Assembly (NCBI RefSeq): GCF_003762905.1
Contig: NZ_RJKS01000005.1
Span: 151,999-215,998 of the forward strand
Direction of reading: 5' to 3'
Source of the DNA: Curtobacterium sp. ZW137
Lineage (GTDB): Bacteria > Actinomycetota > Actinomycetes > Actinomycetales > Microbacteriaceae
DNA: 64,000 bases
Shown: one piece after another, positions 8,631 to 18,497 of the stretch
Layout of the letters: every line of letters starts with the position of its first letter
Numbering within the stretch: the first letter of the stretch is position 1
The notes under the pieces: model-generated
Told to the model about the DNA's origin: nothing
What the model saw: only the letters and a program-made list of their open reading frames with translations
Database searches by the model: none
Program-made: the position numbers and the translations under genes

Positions 8631-8690
8631 GCACTACCGGAAGCAGCCCGAACCACGGACGTTCGTGGTTCGGGCTGCTTCCGGTTGTGC
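8631..8690. repeat. Palindromic repeat family A, copy 1
   Basis: Two 27-bp arms separated by 6 bp (8658-8663), with one mismatch. The arm core is AAGCAGCCCGAACCACG and the outer end is GCACNACC. Sister copies lie at 27184-27243 and 27473-27532. Position 3' of galE allows a terminator role, but no T-tract follows. Confidence 0.85.
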
Positions 8691-8703
8691 GAAGCCAGTC
8701 CGC

Positions 8704-8771
8704 ACCGCGGGCGCGGGGCCACCGCGGGCGCGCGCCCACCGCGGGCGCGGGCCCACCGCGGGCGCGGGCGC
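8704..8771 (+). repeat. 17-bp tandem repeat, four units
   Basis: The 12-mer ACCGCGGGCGCG recurs at 8704, 8721, 8738 and 8755, an exact 17-bp period, and then decays. Fully GC apart from one A per unit. Length variation between strains is likely. Confidence 0.8.
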
Positions 8772-8883
8772 GGCGCCACCGCCCGCGCGGACTGTCCCCC
8801 GAGGTGCCGACAGAACCGGCGCGACACGCCCGAATGGGGGACATGACACGCCGGAACGGTCAGTGCCTTCTATGATCCGCGAC

Positions 8884-8917
8884 TTGACTCCAGGGAATCA
8901 CACCGCTGTAATTACAG
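8884..8917 (+). promoter_or_regulatory. whiB2 promoter with dyad over the -10 box
   Basis: TTGACT (8884-8889), a 17-bp spacer and TGTAAT (8907-8912) form a near-consensus sigma-70-type promoter, unusually strong for this genome. A perfect 12-bp palindrome CTGTAATTACAG (8906-8917) covers the -10, the right place for a repressor operator. Confidence 0.65.
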
Positions 8918-8960
8918 GCAACGACATCACGGCAGGGTCCCGAGATGACGACCGAGCGAG

Positions 8961-9305
8961 ATGAACCAAGGGGTGATCAGGGTGAGCGGTTCCGACTTCC
9001 ACGCCGGAGTTCCGGAAGACTGGCACGTCGACCCCGTGGCGCTCGGCGTCCCCGGCGTCCGACGTCCGGAGACCGACGACGAGGAGAACCCGCTCGCCTG
9101 GCAGGCGGACTCCCTCTGCGCGCAGACCGACCCGGAGGCCTTCTTCCCCGAGAAGGGCGGCTCGACGCGCGAAGCGAAGAAGATCTGCACCTCGTGCGAG
9201 GTCCGGTCGCAGTGCCTGGAGTACGCACTCGAGAACGACGAGCGCTTCGGCATCTGGGGCGGCCTCTCCGAGCGTGAGCGCCGCAAGCTCCGCAAGCGCG
9301 CCTAG
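8961..9305 (+). CDS. whiB2: WhiB-family iron-sulfur regulator, WhiB2/WhmD type
   Basis: A [4Fe-4S] WhiB-like regulator; the WhiB2/WhmD group controls septation and cell division in actinobacteria. The four cluster cysteines are Cys53, Cys76, Cys79 and Cys85 (C-N22-C-N2-C-N5-C). They are followed by the GIWGG turn and the basic tail LSERERRKLRKRA that contacts DNA or sigma factor. The ATG at 8961 gives 114 residues. An in-frame GTG at 8982 with AAGGGG 8 nt upstream is an equally plausible start and would remove seven residues. The subgroup call rests on the extended N-terminus and on the neighbourhood (manA, Rv3258c/Rv3259-like pair). Confidence 0.88.
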   Translation: MNQGVIRVSGSDFHAGVPEDWHVDPVALGVPGVRRPETDDEENPLAWQADSLCAQTDPEAFFPEKGGSTREAKKICTSCEVRSQCLEYALENDERFGIWGGLSERERRKLRKRA

Positions 9306-9398
9306 GCGTGCACCGGGCGTTGATCCCGGCCACAGGTTCACGGCACGCCGATCCGTCGGACTGCTGCCGGGCCTCCAGACCGTAGAGTGACGCCCGTC

Positions 9399-12251
9399 AT
9401 GCAGCCCAGTTCCGCTCAGCCCCGTGTCACCGCGATCCTCGTCGTTGCGAACGGGGCGGACCACCTCGACCGGACGCTGGCCGCCCTCGCGAACCAGACC
9501 CGCCACCCCGAGAACCTGGTCGTCGTCGACGTCGGTTCCACCGACGGGTCGACCGCCCAGCTGGAGTTCGGGGGATCCGCCCAGCTGACCCGCATCCCGG
9601 CGGGCCGCTCGTTCGGCGACGCCGTCGCCGTCGGCGAGAAGGCCGCGCCGCACCCCGAGTCCGACGAGGCCGTGGACGAGTGGCTCTGGCTCGTCGGCCA
9701 CGACAACGCCCCGGCCCCGACCGCGCTGGCCGAGATGCTCGCCGCCGTGGAGATCGCCCCGTCCGTCGCGGTCGCCGGCCCGAAGCTCGTCTCCGACACC
9801 GACCCGGCGCGCATCCGCGCGTTCGGCGAGAGCATGACCCGTTTCGGCCGCTCCCTGACCCTCGTGCAGGACGAGCTCGACCAGGGCCAGCACGACCGGC
9901 ACACCGACGTCCTGGCGGTCGCCGCCGGCGGGATGCTCGTCCGTCGTTCGGTCTGGGTCGCCCTCGGCGGGTTCGACCAGGCCCTGCCGGACGTCGACGC
10001 CGCACTCGACTTCTGCGTGCGCGTCCGTCTCGCCGGCCACCGTGTCGCCGTCGTCCCGGACGCCCGCGCGACGAGCGCCGGCCCGATCGAGGAGTTCGGC
10101 CGCAAGCGCGTCTCCGAGGGCCGTCGTGTCCGCCTGCACCGCCAGGCCCAGCTGCACCGCCGAATGACGTACGCGCCGGCCGGGGTCCTCTGGATCCACT
10201 GGCTGACACTCGTGCCCTTCGCGATCGGCCGCGCCATCGGGCACCTCGTCGCGAAGCACCCCGCGGCCGTGTCCGGGGAGCTCGCCGCCGCGTTCGCCGT
10301 CGCCTTCGGCGGTGGAGCCGGACGCTCGCGGAAGTCCCTCGCCCGCACGAAGCAGCTCGGCTGGGCCGCCGTGGAACCCCTGCGCGTCAGCTGGCGGCGG
10401 GTCCACGAGCACCGGACCACCTCCCGCGACGTCGAGCTCGCCCGGGTGGAGGACGCCCCGGTCGCCCGCGCGTCCTTCCTCGGGGACGGCGGCATCTGGG
10501 TCGTGCTCGCGGCGGCGCTCCTCAGCGTCGTCACGCTCTTCCCGCTGCTCGGCTCGCCCGCGCTGACCGGCGGCGGGCTGCTGCCCCTGTCGACCACCGT
10601 GTCGCAACTGTGGCAGAACGTCGGCTACGGCTGGCACACGCTCGGCACCGGGTTCACCGGCCCGAGCGACCCCTTCGCCGCGGTCCTCGCAGTCCTCGGG
10701 TCGATCACGTTCTGGTCCCCGTCGACCGCGGTGGTCATCGTGGTGCTCCTCTCGTTCCCGGTCTCGGCGCTCGGCGCCTGGTTCGTCGTCCGGAAGCTGA
10801 CGACCCGCACGTGGGTGCCGGTGATCGGCGCGGCGCTCTACACGATCGCCCCGGCGCTCGTCGGCGGCGTCACGACCGGGCACCTCGGCGCGGTCATCGC
10901 GCACGTGCTCCTGCCCTGGCTGTTCCTCACGGTGCTCGAGGCGCACCGCTCGTGGGCCTCGGCCTCCGGTGCGTCGCTGCTCTTCGCCGGGGTCGCCGCG
11001 TCCGCGCCGTCGCTCCTGCCGGTCCTGCTCGTCGGGTGGCTCGTCGCGCTGGCCGTCGGCTGGCGGCACGCCCACCGCCGGGTGTTCATCCCGGTGCCCG
11101 CCGCGGTCCTCTTCGTGCCGCTCGTGCTCGCGCAGGTCGCCAGGGGCAACCCGCTCGCGGTCTTCGCCGACCCGGGCGTCCCCTCCGCCACCCGTGCACC
11201 CTCCGCGCTGCAGCTCGCCATCGGCCAGCCCCTGCCCGACTGGAACGGCTGGCTGCCGGTCAGCACGCCGCTCGACGTCGTCGTCGCCGCGCTGCCGATC
11301 GCCCTGGCGGTCCTGGCGCTCCCGATCGCCGCGACCGCCATCGGGTCGATGCTCGGACACCGCTGGTCGGTCGCCGGGTTCGCCCTGATCGCCGCGCTGC
11401 TCGGGTTCGCCACCGCGTTCGGTGCCACGCACCTCACCGTGACCGGTGTCGGCGCGACGACCACGATCGTCTGGCCGGGCAGCGGGCTGAGCGTGTACTG
11501 GTTCGCGATCGTCGTGGCCGCCTGCATCGGCATCGACACGGTGCCGCGCCAGGCGCCCGTCGTCGGTCTCGTCGCGACGGTGTTCGCCGGCGTCGCGGTC
11601 GCACCGGCCTTCGCCGCGTTCTACCTCGGCAACGCGGTCATCGAACCGACCACCGGACGGGTCCTCAGCGCGTACGTGAACGCCGAGGCGCAGGCGAACC
11701 CCGACGTCGGCACGCTCGTGGTCGACCCGCAGACCGACGGATCCCTCGCGGTGTCGCTCGAACGCGGGCAGGGCTCGACGCTCGACGACCAGTCGACGCT
11801 CGACGCCACCGCACTCTCCCTGAGCCCCGCCGGCTCCCGCCTGGCGACGCTCGCGGGCAACCTCGCGAGCCGCAGCGGCTACGACCCGAGGCCGGCGCTC
11901 AAGGAGCTCGGGATCAGCTTCGTGCTGCTCGACGACGCCCCGGAGGACGACCTCGCCCAGCAGGTCCACGACCGTGCAGCAGGGGCCATCGGCCAGAACG
12001 CGCTGTTCACGAGCATCGGCGAGACCACCACCGGGTCGCTGTTCCACTACGAGGGCGACGTCGACCGCACCGGGACCGGCTCGGCTGCCGCGAAGGCGAC
12101 CCACGCGCTCTACCTCGTGGTCCTCGGCGTGGTGTTCGGCGCAGCTGCGCTCCTCGCCGTCCCCACCGCACCGCGCCGCCGTCGGGCGACCTCGAACGTG
12201 CTCGAGGCCGACGAACCGGCGACCACCTTCGACGAGGAGCGCGACGAATGA
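9399..12251 (+). CDS. Membrane-anchored family 2 glycosyltransferase
   Basis: A 950-residue two-part protein. Residues about 12-260 form a GT2 catalytic domain: VTAILVVANGADHLDRTL, VVVDVGSTDGSTAQ, and an acceptor-side GGFDQALPDVDAALDFCVRVRLAG. Where relatives usually have an acidic D-D pair it reads WLVGHDNAPAP. Residues about 360-770 contain ten to twelve membrane helices, then an extracytoplasmic domain and a last helix before a short acidic tail. The GTG at 9387 is rejected because it overlaps a TAGAGT hexamer; ATG 9399 is used. The stop overlaps the DUF5719 gene (ATGA), so the two are co-translated. The pair probably builds or exports an envelope glycan; substrate unknown. Confidence 0.8.
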   Translation: MQPSSAQPRVTAILVVANGADHLDRTLAALANQTRHPENLVVVDVGSTDGSTAQLEFGGSAQLTRIPAGRSFGDAVAVGEKAAPHPESDEAVDEWLWLVGHDNAPAPTALAEMLAAVEIAPSVAVAGPKLVSDTDPARIRAFGESMTRFGRSLTLVQDELDQGQHDRHTDVLAVAAGGMLVRRSVWVALGGFDQALPDVDAALDFCVRVRLAGHRVAVVPDARATSAGPIEEFGRKRVSEGRRVRLHRQAQLHRRMTYAPAGVLWIHWLTLVPFAIGRAIGHLVAKHPAAVSGELAAAFAVAFGGGAGRSRKSLARTKQLGWAAVEPLRVSWRRVHEHRTTSRDVELARVEDAPVARASFLGDGGIWVVLAAALLSVVTLFPLLGSPALTGGGLLPLSTTVSQLWQNVGYGWHTLGTGFTGPSDPFAAVLAVLGSITFWSPSTAVVIVVLLSFPVSALGAWFVVRKLTTRTWVPVIGAALYTIAPALVGGVTTGHLGAVIAHVLLPWLFLTVLEAHRSWASASGASLLFAGVAASAPSLLPVLLVGWLVALAVGWRHAHRRVFIPVPAAVLFVPLVLAQVARGNPLAVFADPGVPSATRAPSALQLAIGQPLPDWNGWLPVSTPLDVVVAALPIALAVLALPIAATAIGSMLGHRWSVAGFALIAALLGFATAFGATHLTVTGVGATTTIVWPGSGLSVYWFAIVVAACIGIDTVPRQAPVVGLVATVFAGVAVAPAFAAFYLGNAVIEPTTGRVLSAYVNAEAQANPDVGTLVVDPQTDGSLAVSLERGQGSTLDDQSTLDATALSLSPAGSRLATLAGNLASRSGYDPRPALKELGISFVLLDDAPEDDLAQQVHDRAAGAIGQNALFTSIGETTTGSLFHYEGDVDRTGTGSAAAKATHALYLVVLGVVFGAAALLAVPTAPRRRRATSNVLEADEPATTFDEERDE

Positions 12252-13642
12252 CCACCCCCGCTCGCCGCTGGATCCTGCGCGGCACCGCGACCGCGATCGC
12301 CGTGGTCGTCGCGGCCGGCACCATCGCCGCCGCGAACGCCATCGGCACGACGGAGGCCCCCGGGCAGCCGGCCGGCCGCACCGTCACCCCGGTCGCCGCC
12401 GACGCCGAGCGCGTCTGCGCCGGCAGTGCGCTGCGGCTCTCCGACGACGCCGGCAACGACGCGACGACCGCGAGCACCGTCGGCACCGCCACGGTCGCCA
12501 CCGCGACGACCGGCCGGACCGTCGAGCGGTCCGACCTCGCCGCATCGTCGACCGGCAGCAGCGACCCGACCCTCCTCACGGCCCCGGCGGGGAAGACCAC
12601 GCCGCAGGTCGCGGGGTCGAGCTACCAGAGCGTGTCGAGCGGGGACCTCGTCGGCGTCGCGGCCGCGTCCTGCGACGACCCGACCCAGTCGACCTGGCTC
12701 GTCGGCGGCTCGACCGAGACCGGGCGGACGAGCCTCATCACCCTCGCGAACCCGACCGACGTCAACGCGACCGTCGACCTGACGATCTACGACGCCACCG
12801 GCACGGTCAGCGCGCCCGGCACCACCGGCATCGTCGTCGCGCCGAACTCGCAGAAGGTCGTGCCGCTCTCCGGCTTCGTCTCCGACCAGGGCTCGACCGT
12901 CGTGCACGTGGCGTCCTCCGGCGGGCAGATCGTCGCCCACATGCAGGAGACCGTCGTCCGGACGCTGACCCCCGGCGGGTTCGACATCGTCTCCGGCGGC
13001 GCTGCTCCCGCGCGGAGCCAGGTCATCCCCGGTGTCGTCCTCCGCGGCGCCGAGGACGCGCAGCGCGGCGACGACACCGCCGACGCAGCCCCGATCGTGC
13101 GGCTCTTCGTCCCCGGCACGACGGCCGCCAGGGTCACGCTCGGCATCACCACCGCGGACGGCGGCGGCACCACGGTGAACACCACCGCCGAACCCGGCGT
13201 GGTCACCGACGTGGCGCTCGACGACTTCCCGGACGGGCGCTACTCGTTCACGGTCAGCTCGACCGTCCCGGTCGTCGCCGGCGCCCGCACCACGACGACC
13301 ACCGACGGTGAGCAGACCGACCTCGGCTGGTTCGCGTCCGCGGAGCCGCTCGGCGCGACCACCACGACCGCCGTCGCCCCCGGTGACGGTGGCCTGCTGA
13401 ACATCGTCAACCCGACGACCGAGGACGCCTCCGTGGTGATCCGCTCCGGCGACGACCGGTCCACGGTGCAGGTCCCGAGCGGATCGACCGAGACGGTGGG
13501 CGTGGCCTACAGCCGACAGCTCACGATCACCGGTGCGAAGGGACTCGTCGCCGGGGTCACGTACGCGGGACAGGGCGGCGTCGCCGGGTTCCCGATCCGC
13601 GCGTCGACCGAGGTCTCCACCCCGGTGCGCGTCTACCCCTGA
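12248..13642 (+). CDS. DUF5719-family secreted/anchored protein
   Basis: A 464-residue protein with an N-terminal hydrophobic segment (about 10-30) that is a signal peptide or anchor, then an entirely extracytoplasmic Thr/Ser/Ala/Gly-rich beta-type region. Repeated phrases such as LITLANPTDVNATVDLTIYD and LLNIVNPTTEDASVVIRS suggest duplicated beta-sandwich modules. This matches the DUF5719 proteins that follow a membrane GT2 in many actinobacteria. Translation is coupled to the GT2 by an ATGA overlap. It may act as an external partner of that transferase; function is not established. Confidence 0.75.
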   Translation: MTTPARRWILRGTATAIAVVVAAGTIAAANAIGTTEAPGQPAGRTVTPVAADAERVCAGSALRLSDDAGNDATTASTVGTATVATATTGRTVERSDLAASSTGSSDPTLLTAPAGKTTPQVAGSSYQSVSSGDLVGVAAASCDDPTQSTWLVGGSTETGRTSLITLANPTDVNATVDLTIYDATGTVSAPGTTGIVVAPNSQKVVPLSGFVSDQGSTVVHVASSGGQIVAHMQETVVRTLTPGGFDIVSGGAAPARSQVIPGVVLRGAEDAQRGDDTADAAPIVRLFVPGTTAARVTLGITTADGGGTTVNTTAEPGVVTDVALDDFPDGRYSFTVSSTVPVVAGARTTTTTDGEQTDLGWFASAEPLGATTTTAVAPGDGGLLNIVNPTTEDASVVIRSGDDRSTVQVPSGSTETVGVAYSRQLTITGAKGLVAGVTYAGQGGVAGFPIRASTEVSTPVRVYP

Positions 13643-13643
13643 C

Positions 13644-13682
13644 GCGCCGGTGCGCGTCCACTCCGGACGCGGCCCCCGGCGC
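13644..13682. terminator. Nested hairpin between converging genes
   Basis: Outer arms GCGCCGG/CCGGCGC enclose an inner stem GCGTCC-ACTCC-GGACGC. It lies exactly between the stops of the DUF5719 gene and the convergent metallopeptidase-family gene, suiting a bidirectional terminator. No T-tract. Confidence 0.5.
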
Positions 13683-14123
13683 TCACCAGTGCCGGTAGCG
13701 GTCGGGCGCCAGGTCCCACGGGTCCTTGTCGATGAGCTCGGCCACCGCGCGGAACACGGCGGTCTCGACGATCACCCGCCGGTCGGTGTCGTCCTTCTCC
13801 GGGGAGCGTGTGACGCGCTCGACCGGGATCCGGAAGACGGTCACCCGGCGGGCGTCGTGCTCGACCCGCCAGCGCGGCATCCGGTCCGGCAGCGTCGGGT
13901 CGGTCGGCATGTCCGCGACCTGGAACACGACGCCGTGCAGTTCGTCCGGCCAGAGGCCGAGCAGGTAGTGCGCGGTGTCGCCGACGATGCGGTCGAACGC
14001 TTCGGCCCGGGTGATGATCGGGGCGAGGTCGGGTCCGGTGATGCTCGAGCGGTACCCGCGGCCGTGCCGGGAGCGCCCCCGGGCGCGGTCGACCGGGGTG
14101 ACGAGTCGGGGCTTGCGGCGCAT
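13683..14123 (-). CDS. Metallopeptidase-family protein (Rv3259-like)
   Basis: A 146-residue protein similar to the conserved actinobacterial family next to the DUF3499 gene (Rv3259/Rv3258c in M. tuberculosis), annotated as zincin-like metallopeptidase. The N-terminus is basic (MRRKPRLVTPVDRARGRSRHGRG). The core is TRAEAFDRIVGDTAHYLLG, then VVFQVADMPTD and RRVTVFRIPVERVTRS. The late segment VIVETAVFRAVAELID is where an HExxH would sit in true peptidases of this family, but no HExxH is visible, so activity is doubtful. TACGAT sits 6 nt before the ATG. Divergent from the DUF3499 gene with only 57 bp between starts. Confidence 0.75.
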   Translation of the reverse strand: MRRKPRLVTPVDRARGRSRHGRGYRSSITGPDLAPIITRAEAFDRIVGDTAHYLLGLWPDELHGVVFQVADMPTDPTLPDRMPRWRVEHDARRVTVFRIPVERVTRSPEKDDTDRRVIVETAVFRAVAELIDKDPWDLAPDRYRHW

Positions 14124-14129
14124 CCCCAC

Positions 14130-14135
14130 ATCGTA
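14130..14135 (-). promoter_or_regulatory. -10 hexamer TACGAT of the metallopeptidase-family gene
   Basis: TACGAT on the minus strand, 6 nt before the ATG at 14123; leaderless geometry. Confidence 0.5.
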
Positions 14136-14180
14136 CGCGGCGGCACGGACACGGACGGGTTCGGTATGGTCGACATCGGT

Positions 14181-14402
14181 ATGGAAGTGCGGATCTGCAG
14201 CAAGGTCGCCTGCGGGGCGAGCGCCTCGGCGACGCTGACGTACGACTACGGCGACTCGATGGTGGTCGTCGGACCGCTCTCCACCCGGGTCGAACCGCAC
14301 GGGTACGACCTCTGCGCGCGCCACGCCGCCCGCCTGCGGGTCCCGCAGGGCTGGCAGGTCATCCGCCGTGAGCCGCTCCGCGAGGAGCGCGCGGTCGACT
14401 GA
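14181..14402 (+). CDS. DUF3499-family small protein (Rv3258c-like)
   Basis: A 73-residue protein with the family's layout of paired cysteines: ICSKVACGASA near the start and YDLCARHAARL in the second half. A Cys-Cys...Cys-His set suggests metal binding. It keeps the TYDYGDSMVVVGPL strand and the WQVIRRE end. Function is unknown, but the gene is conserved beside the Rv3259-like gene across Actinobacteria. Alternative in-frame ATG at 14166 would add five residues; TATGGT at 14165-14170 overlaps that codon, so 14181 is preferred. Confidence 0.75.
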   Translation: MEVRICSKVACGASASATLTYDYGDSMVVVGPLSTRVEPHGYDLCARHAARLRVPQGWQVIRREPLREERAVD

Positions 14403-14518
14403 GCGGACGACCCGCCGCGCAGGCCGGCCCACCCGGGTGATCCGAGCCTCCCGGCCGGTCTGGAGGCGCGACCCGCGTCCGTGACGTCGCTCACGGTCAC
14501 CGTGGGAGACTTGACCCC

Positions 14519-15997
<1,479 letters not shown>

Positions 15998-16096
15998 CCC
16001 CGGCCGCGCTGCGCGCTCGCGCGCGTTGTGCGCTGCCCGCGCTGCGCGCTCGCACGCGGGTGCGCGCTGCGCGCGGTGTTCGGGCAGGCCCTCGGC
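15998..16096. other. GC-only low-complexity gap between ahcY and mtrA
   Basis: About 100 bases dominated by direct repeats of GCTGCGCGCTCG-like units (two near copies about 40 bp apart) and alternating GC. No gene; could fold into several competing hairpins behind ahcY. Confidence 0.5.
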
Positions 16097-16102
16097 TACT
16101 GT
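16097..16102 (+). promoter_or_regulatory. Candidate -10 TACTGT of the mtrA operon
   Basis: TACTGT preceded by GC; would start an mRNA with a leader of roughly 45 nt before the mtrA ATG. No clear -35. Confidence 0.35.
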
Positions 16103-16155
16103 GAACGAGAGGTGCCTGCCCGGCACCACCGCACGCCACCCGGAGTCCACATCAC

Positions 16156-16830
16156 ATGACACCGCGCATCCTCGTCGTCGACGACGACCAGGCCCTCGCC
16201 GAGATGATCGGCATCGTCCTCCGCGCCGAGGGCTACGAGCCGGAGTTCAGCGGCGACGGCAACGACGCCGTCGACGCCTTCCACGCGACGAAGCCCGACC
16301 TGGTGCTCCTCGACGTGATGCTCCCCGGCATCGACGGCATCGAGGTCTGCCGGCGCATCCGCGCGGAGAGCGGCACGCCGATCATCATGCTCACCGCGAA
16401 GGGCGACACCTCGGACGTCGTCGCGGGCCTGGAGAACGGCGCCGACGACTACGTCGTGAAGCCGTTCAACCCGAAGGAGCTCGTCGCACGCATCCGCACC
16501 CGGCTGCGCCCGACCGCCTCCGACGCGGCCGTCCTGCACGTCGGTGACCTCACGGTCGACGTGCCCGGGCACGAGGTCCGCCGCGACGAGGCCGTCATCG
16601 CGCTGACGCCGCTCGAGTTCGACCTGCTCCGCGCCCTCGCCGAGAAGCCGAACCAGGTGTTCACGCGCGAGATGCTGCTCGAGCAGGTCTGGGGCTACCA
16701 CTACAAGGCGGACACCCGCCTTGTGAACGTGCACGTCCAGCGGCTCCGCGCGAAGATCGAGCACGACCCGGACAACCCGCGGATCGTGACCACCGTCCGC
16801 GGCGTCGGTTACCGCGCCGGGGGAGCCTGA
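16156..16830 (+). CDS. mtrA: Response regulator MtrA (OmpR family)
   Basis: DNA-binding response regulator that in actinobacteria links cell-wall metabolism, division and osmotic response. The 224-residue protein has a receiver with acidic pocket DDD (9-11), phospho-acceptor Asp53 in LLDVMLPGIDG, the Thr in IIMLTAKGD and the conserved lysine in YVVKPFNP. The C-terminal winged helix contains HYKADTRLVNVHVQRLRAKIE and ends GVGYRAG. The long LEFDLLRALAEKPNQVFTRE and WGYHYKAD segments are typical of MtrA. The cognate kinase gene follows after 5 bp. Confidence 0.95.
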   Translation: MTPRILVVDDDQALAEMIGIVLRAEGYEPEFSGDGNDAVDAFHATKPDLVLLDVMLPGIDGIEVCRRIRAESGTPIIMLTAKGDTSDVVAGLENGADDYVVKPFNPKELVARIRTRLRPTASDAAVLHVGDLTVDVPGHEVRRDEAVIALTPLEFDLLRALAEKPNQVFTREMLLEQVWGYHYKADTRLVNVHVQRLRAKIEHDPDNPRIVTTVRGVGYRAGGA

Positions 16831-16835
16831 GCACC

Positions 16836-18497
16836 GTGCCCGCATCGTCCGGCCTGACGTCCTTCGGTCGGGCGCGCCGCCGCCTGCGCACCTGGGCACG
16901 GCGGGGCTGGCGGGGCATCGCGTACCTGTGGCGCCGGTCGCTGATGTTCCGGTCGGTGGCGATCACCGTCACCACCACCGGACTCGCGGTCGCCATCATC
17001 GGCACCGCGGTGATGCTGAGCATCTCGAGCAACGTGTACGCGCAGCGCCGCGACCAGATCGAGGCGGAGTCGGCGCGTGCGACGAACGTCGCGCAGGGGA
17101 TCTTCGACGCGGCCACCGCCGCGGAGGACAACAACCAGTCCGAGCTGGAGACCCTGCAGAACGAGGCGCAGCGGGCGATCCTGTCGAACACGACGAGCCC
17201 GGGCGGCACGAGCATCGCGATCGAGCGGTCCCCGAACCAGTCGACGGCGCAGACGCTGCAGAACATCGCGAGCCAGGACTTCCCGGACGCGGTGATCACC
17301 GACTCACTGCGGAAGGCCGTCGGGAAGAACTCCGGGAACCTCAGCCTGCAGGCGGTCCGGCTCGAGGACGAGGGCCGGAGCGAACCGGGCCTCGCAGTCG
17401 GGTCGACGCTGCAGATCCCGAGCGCCGGCCAGTACGAGCTCTACCTGGTCTACGACCTCGCCGACGCGCAGCAGACCCTCGACTTCGTGTCGCAGACGCT
17501 CTCCATCGGCGGTGTCGCACTCATCGTGCTCATCGCCCTCGTCACCTCGCTCGTGGTCCGGCTCGTCGTGGTGCCGATCCGCGGTGCTGCCGAGACCAGC
17601 CGGAAGATCGCGGCCGGACGCCTCGACGAACGCATCCCCGTCAAGGGACAGGACGACGTCGCCACCCTCGCGCGGAGCTTCAACGGCATGGCGGACGCGG
17701 TCAGCCGGCAGATCACCCAGCTCGCCGAGCTCTCCCGAGTGCAGCAGCGCTTCGTGTCCGACGTCTCGCACGAGCTCCGGACCCCGCTCACCACGATCCG
17801 CCTCGCCGGCGACGTCCTCTACGACGCCCGCCACGCCTTCGAGCCCGCCGTCGGTCGCTCCGCCGAGCTCCTGCACGACCAGATCGACCGGTTCGAACTG
17901 CTCCTCGCCGACCTGCTGGAGATCTCCCGGTACGACGCCCAGGCCGTCGAGCTCGAGACCGAGCCGGTGCAGCCCGCGTCACTGACCGCCGACATCGTCG
18001 ACGAGTTCCGGCCGCTCGCCGACCGCCTCGGCGTCGACCTGCGGCTCGCGACCCCCGGCGGCCACACCACCATGCAGCTCGACGCCCGGCGGATCCGGCG
18101 CATCCTCCGGAACCTCGTCGGCAACGCGATCGAGCACGGGGACGCCAAGCCCGTGCACGTCGTCGTGGACAGCGACGCCCGGACCGTCGCGATCGCCGTC
18201 CGTGACCACGGGGTCGGGATGCCGCCGGAAGACGCCGCCAGGGTGTTCGACCGGTTCTGGCGCGCGGACCCGAGCCGCAAGCGGACCATCGGCGGGACCG
18301 GGCTCGGACTCGCGATCAGCCTCGGCGACGCGAACCTGCACGGCGGCCGCATCGACGTGTGGTCCCGGCCGGGGGAGGGCTCGGCCTTCGTGCTCACCGT
18401 GCCGCGGCAGGGCCAGGAGCCCACGGCGACGTCGGCGATCCCGCTGCCGGAGCTCGACGAACCGTACGACGGACCCCGGGAAGGCGGCCCCCGATGA
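16836..18497 (+). CDS. mtrB: Sensor histidine kinase MtrB
   Basis: Partner kinase of MtrA. The 553-residue protein has a cytoplasmic N-terminus, TM1 (about 34-57), an external sensor region of about 165 residues, TM2 (about 222-245), a HAMP linker (VVPIRGAAETSRKIAAGRLDE onwards), the HisKA box VSDVSHELRTPLT with the phosphorylated His near residue 312, and a HATPase_c domain with GTGLGLAI. The GTG start lies 5 bp after mtrA. The stop overlaps the lpqB start (ATGA), so mtrA-mtrB-lpqB form one unit. Confidence 0.95.
   Translation: MPASSGLTSFGRARRRLRTWARRGWRGIAYLWRRSLMFRSVAITVTTTGLAVAIIGTAVMLSISSNVYAQRRDQIEAESARATNVAQGIFDAATAAEDNNQSELETLQNEAQRAILSNTTSPGGTSIAIERSPNQSTAQTLQNIASQDFPDAVITDSLRKAVGKNSGNLSLQAVRLEDEGRSEPGLAVGSTLQIPSAGQYELYLVYDLADAQQTLDFVSQTLSIGGVALIVLIALVTSLVVRLVVVPIRGAAETSRKIAAGRLDERIPVKGQDDVATLARSFNGMADAVSRQITQLAELSRVQQRFVSDVSHELRTPLTTIRLAGDVLYDARHAFEPAVGRSAELLHDQIDRFELLLADLLEISRYDAQAVELETEPVQPASLTADIVDEFRPLADRLGVDLRLATPGGHTTMQLDARRIRRILRNLVGNAIEHGDAKPVHVVVDSDARTVAIAVRDHGVGMPPEDAARVFDRFWRADPSRKRTIGGTGLGLAISLGDANLHGGRIDVWSRPGEGSAFVLTVPRQGQEPTATSAIPLPELDEPYDGPREGGPR

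Larger units (their letters stand above)
8606..8880. other. Gene-free repeat-rich stretch after galE
   Basis: No convincing gene. It holds one copy of palindromic repeat family A (8631-8690), then four 17-bp tandem units (8704-8771) and ordinary sequence up to the whiB2 promoter. Confidence 0.6.

Noticed and set aside
8704..8771. CRISPR array
   Set aside because: The 17-bp tandem units have no spacers of constant length, and no cas genes are present.
9387..9398. Upstream GTG start of the GT2 gene
   Set aside because: The GTG lies inside a TAGAGT hexamer that is the likely -10 region.
8898..12104. A 1068-codon minus-strand open frame opposite whiB2 and the GT2 gene
   Set aside because: Shadow of the coding strand; composition reflects the reverse complement of G/C-ending codons.
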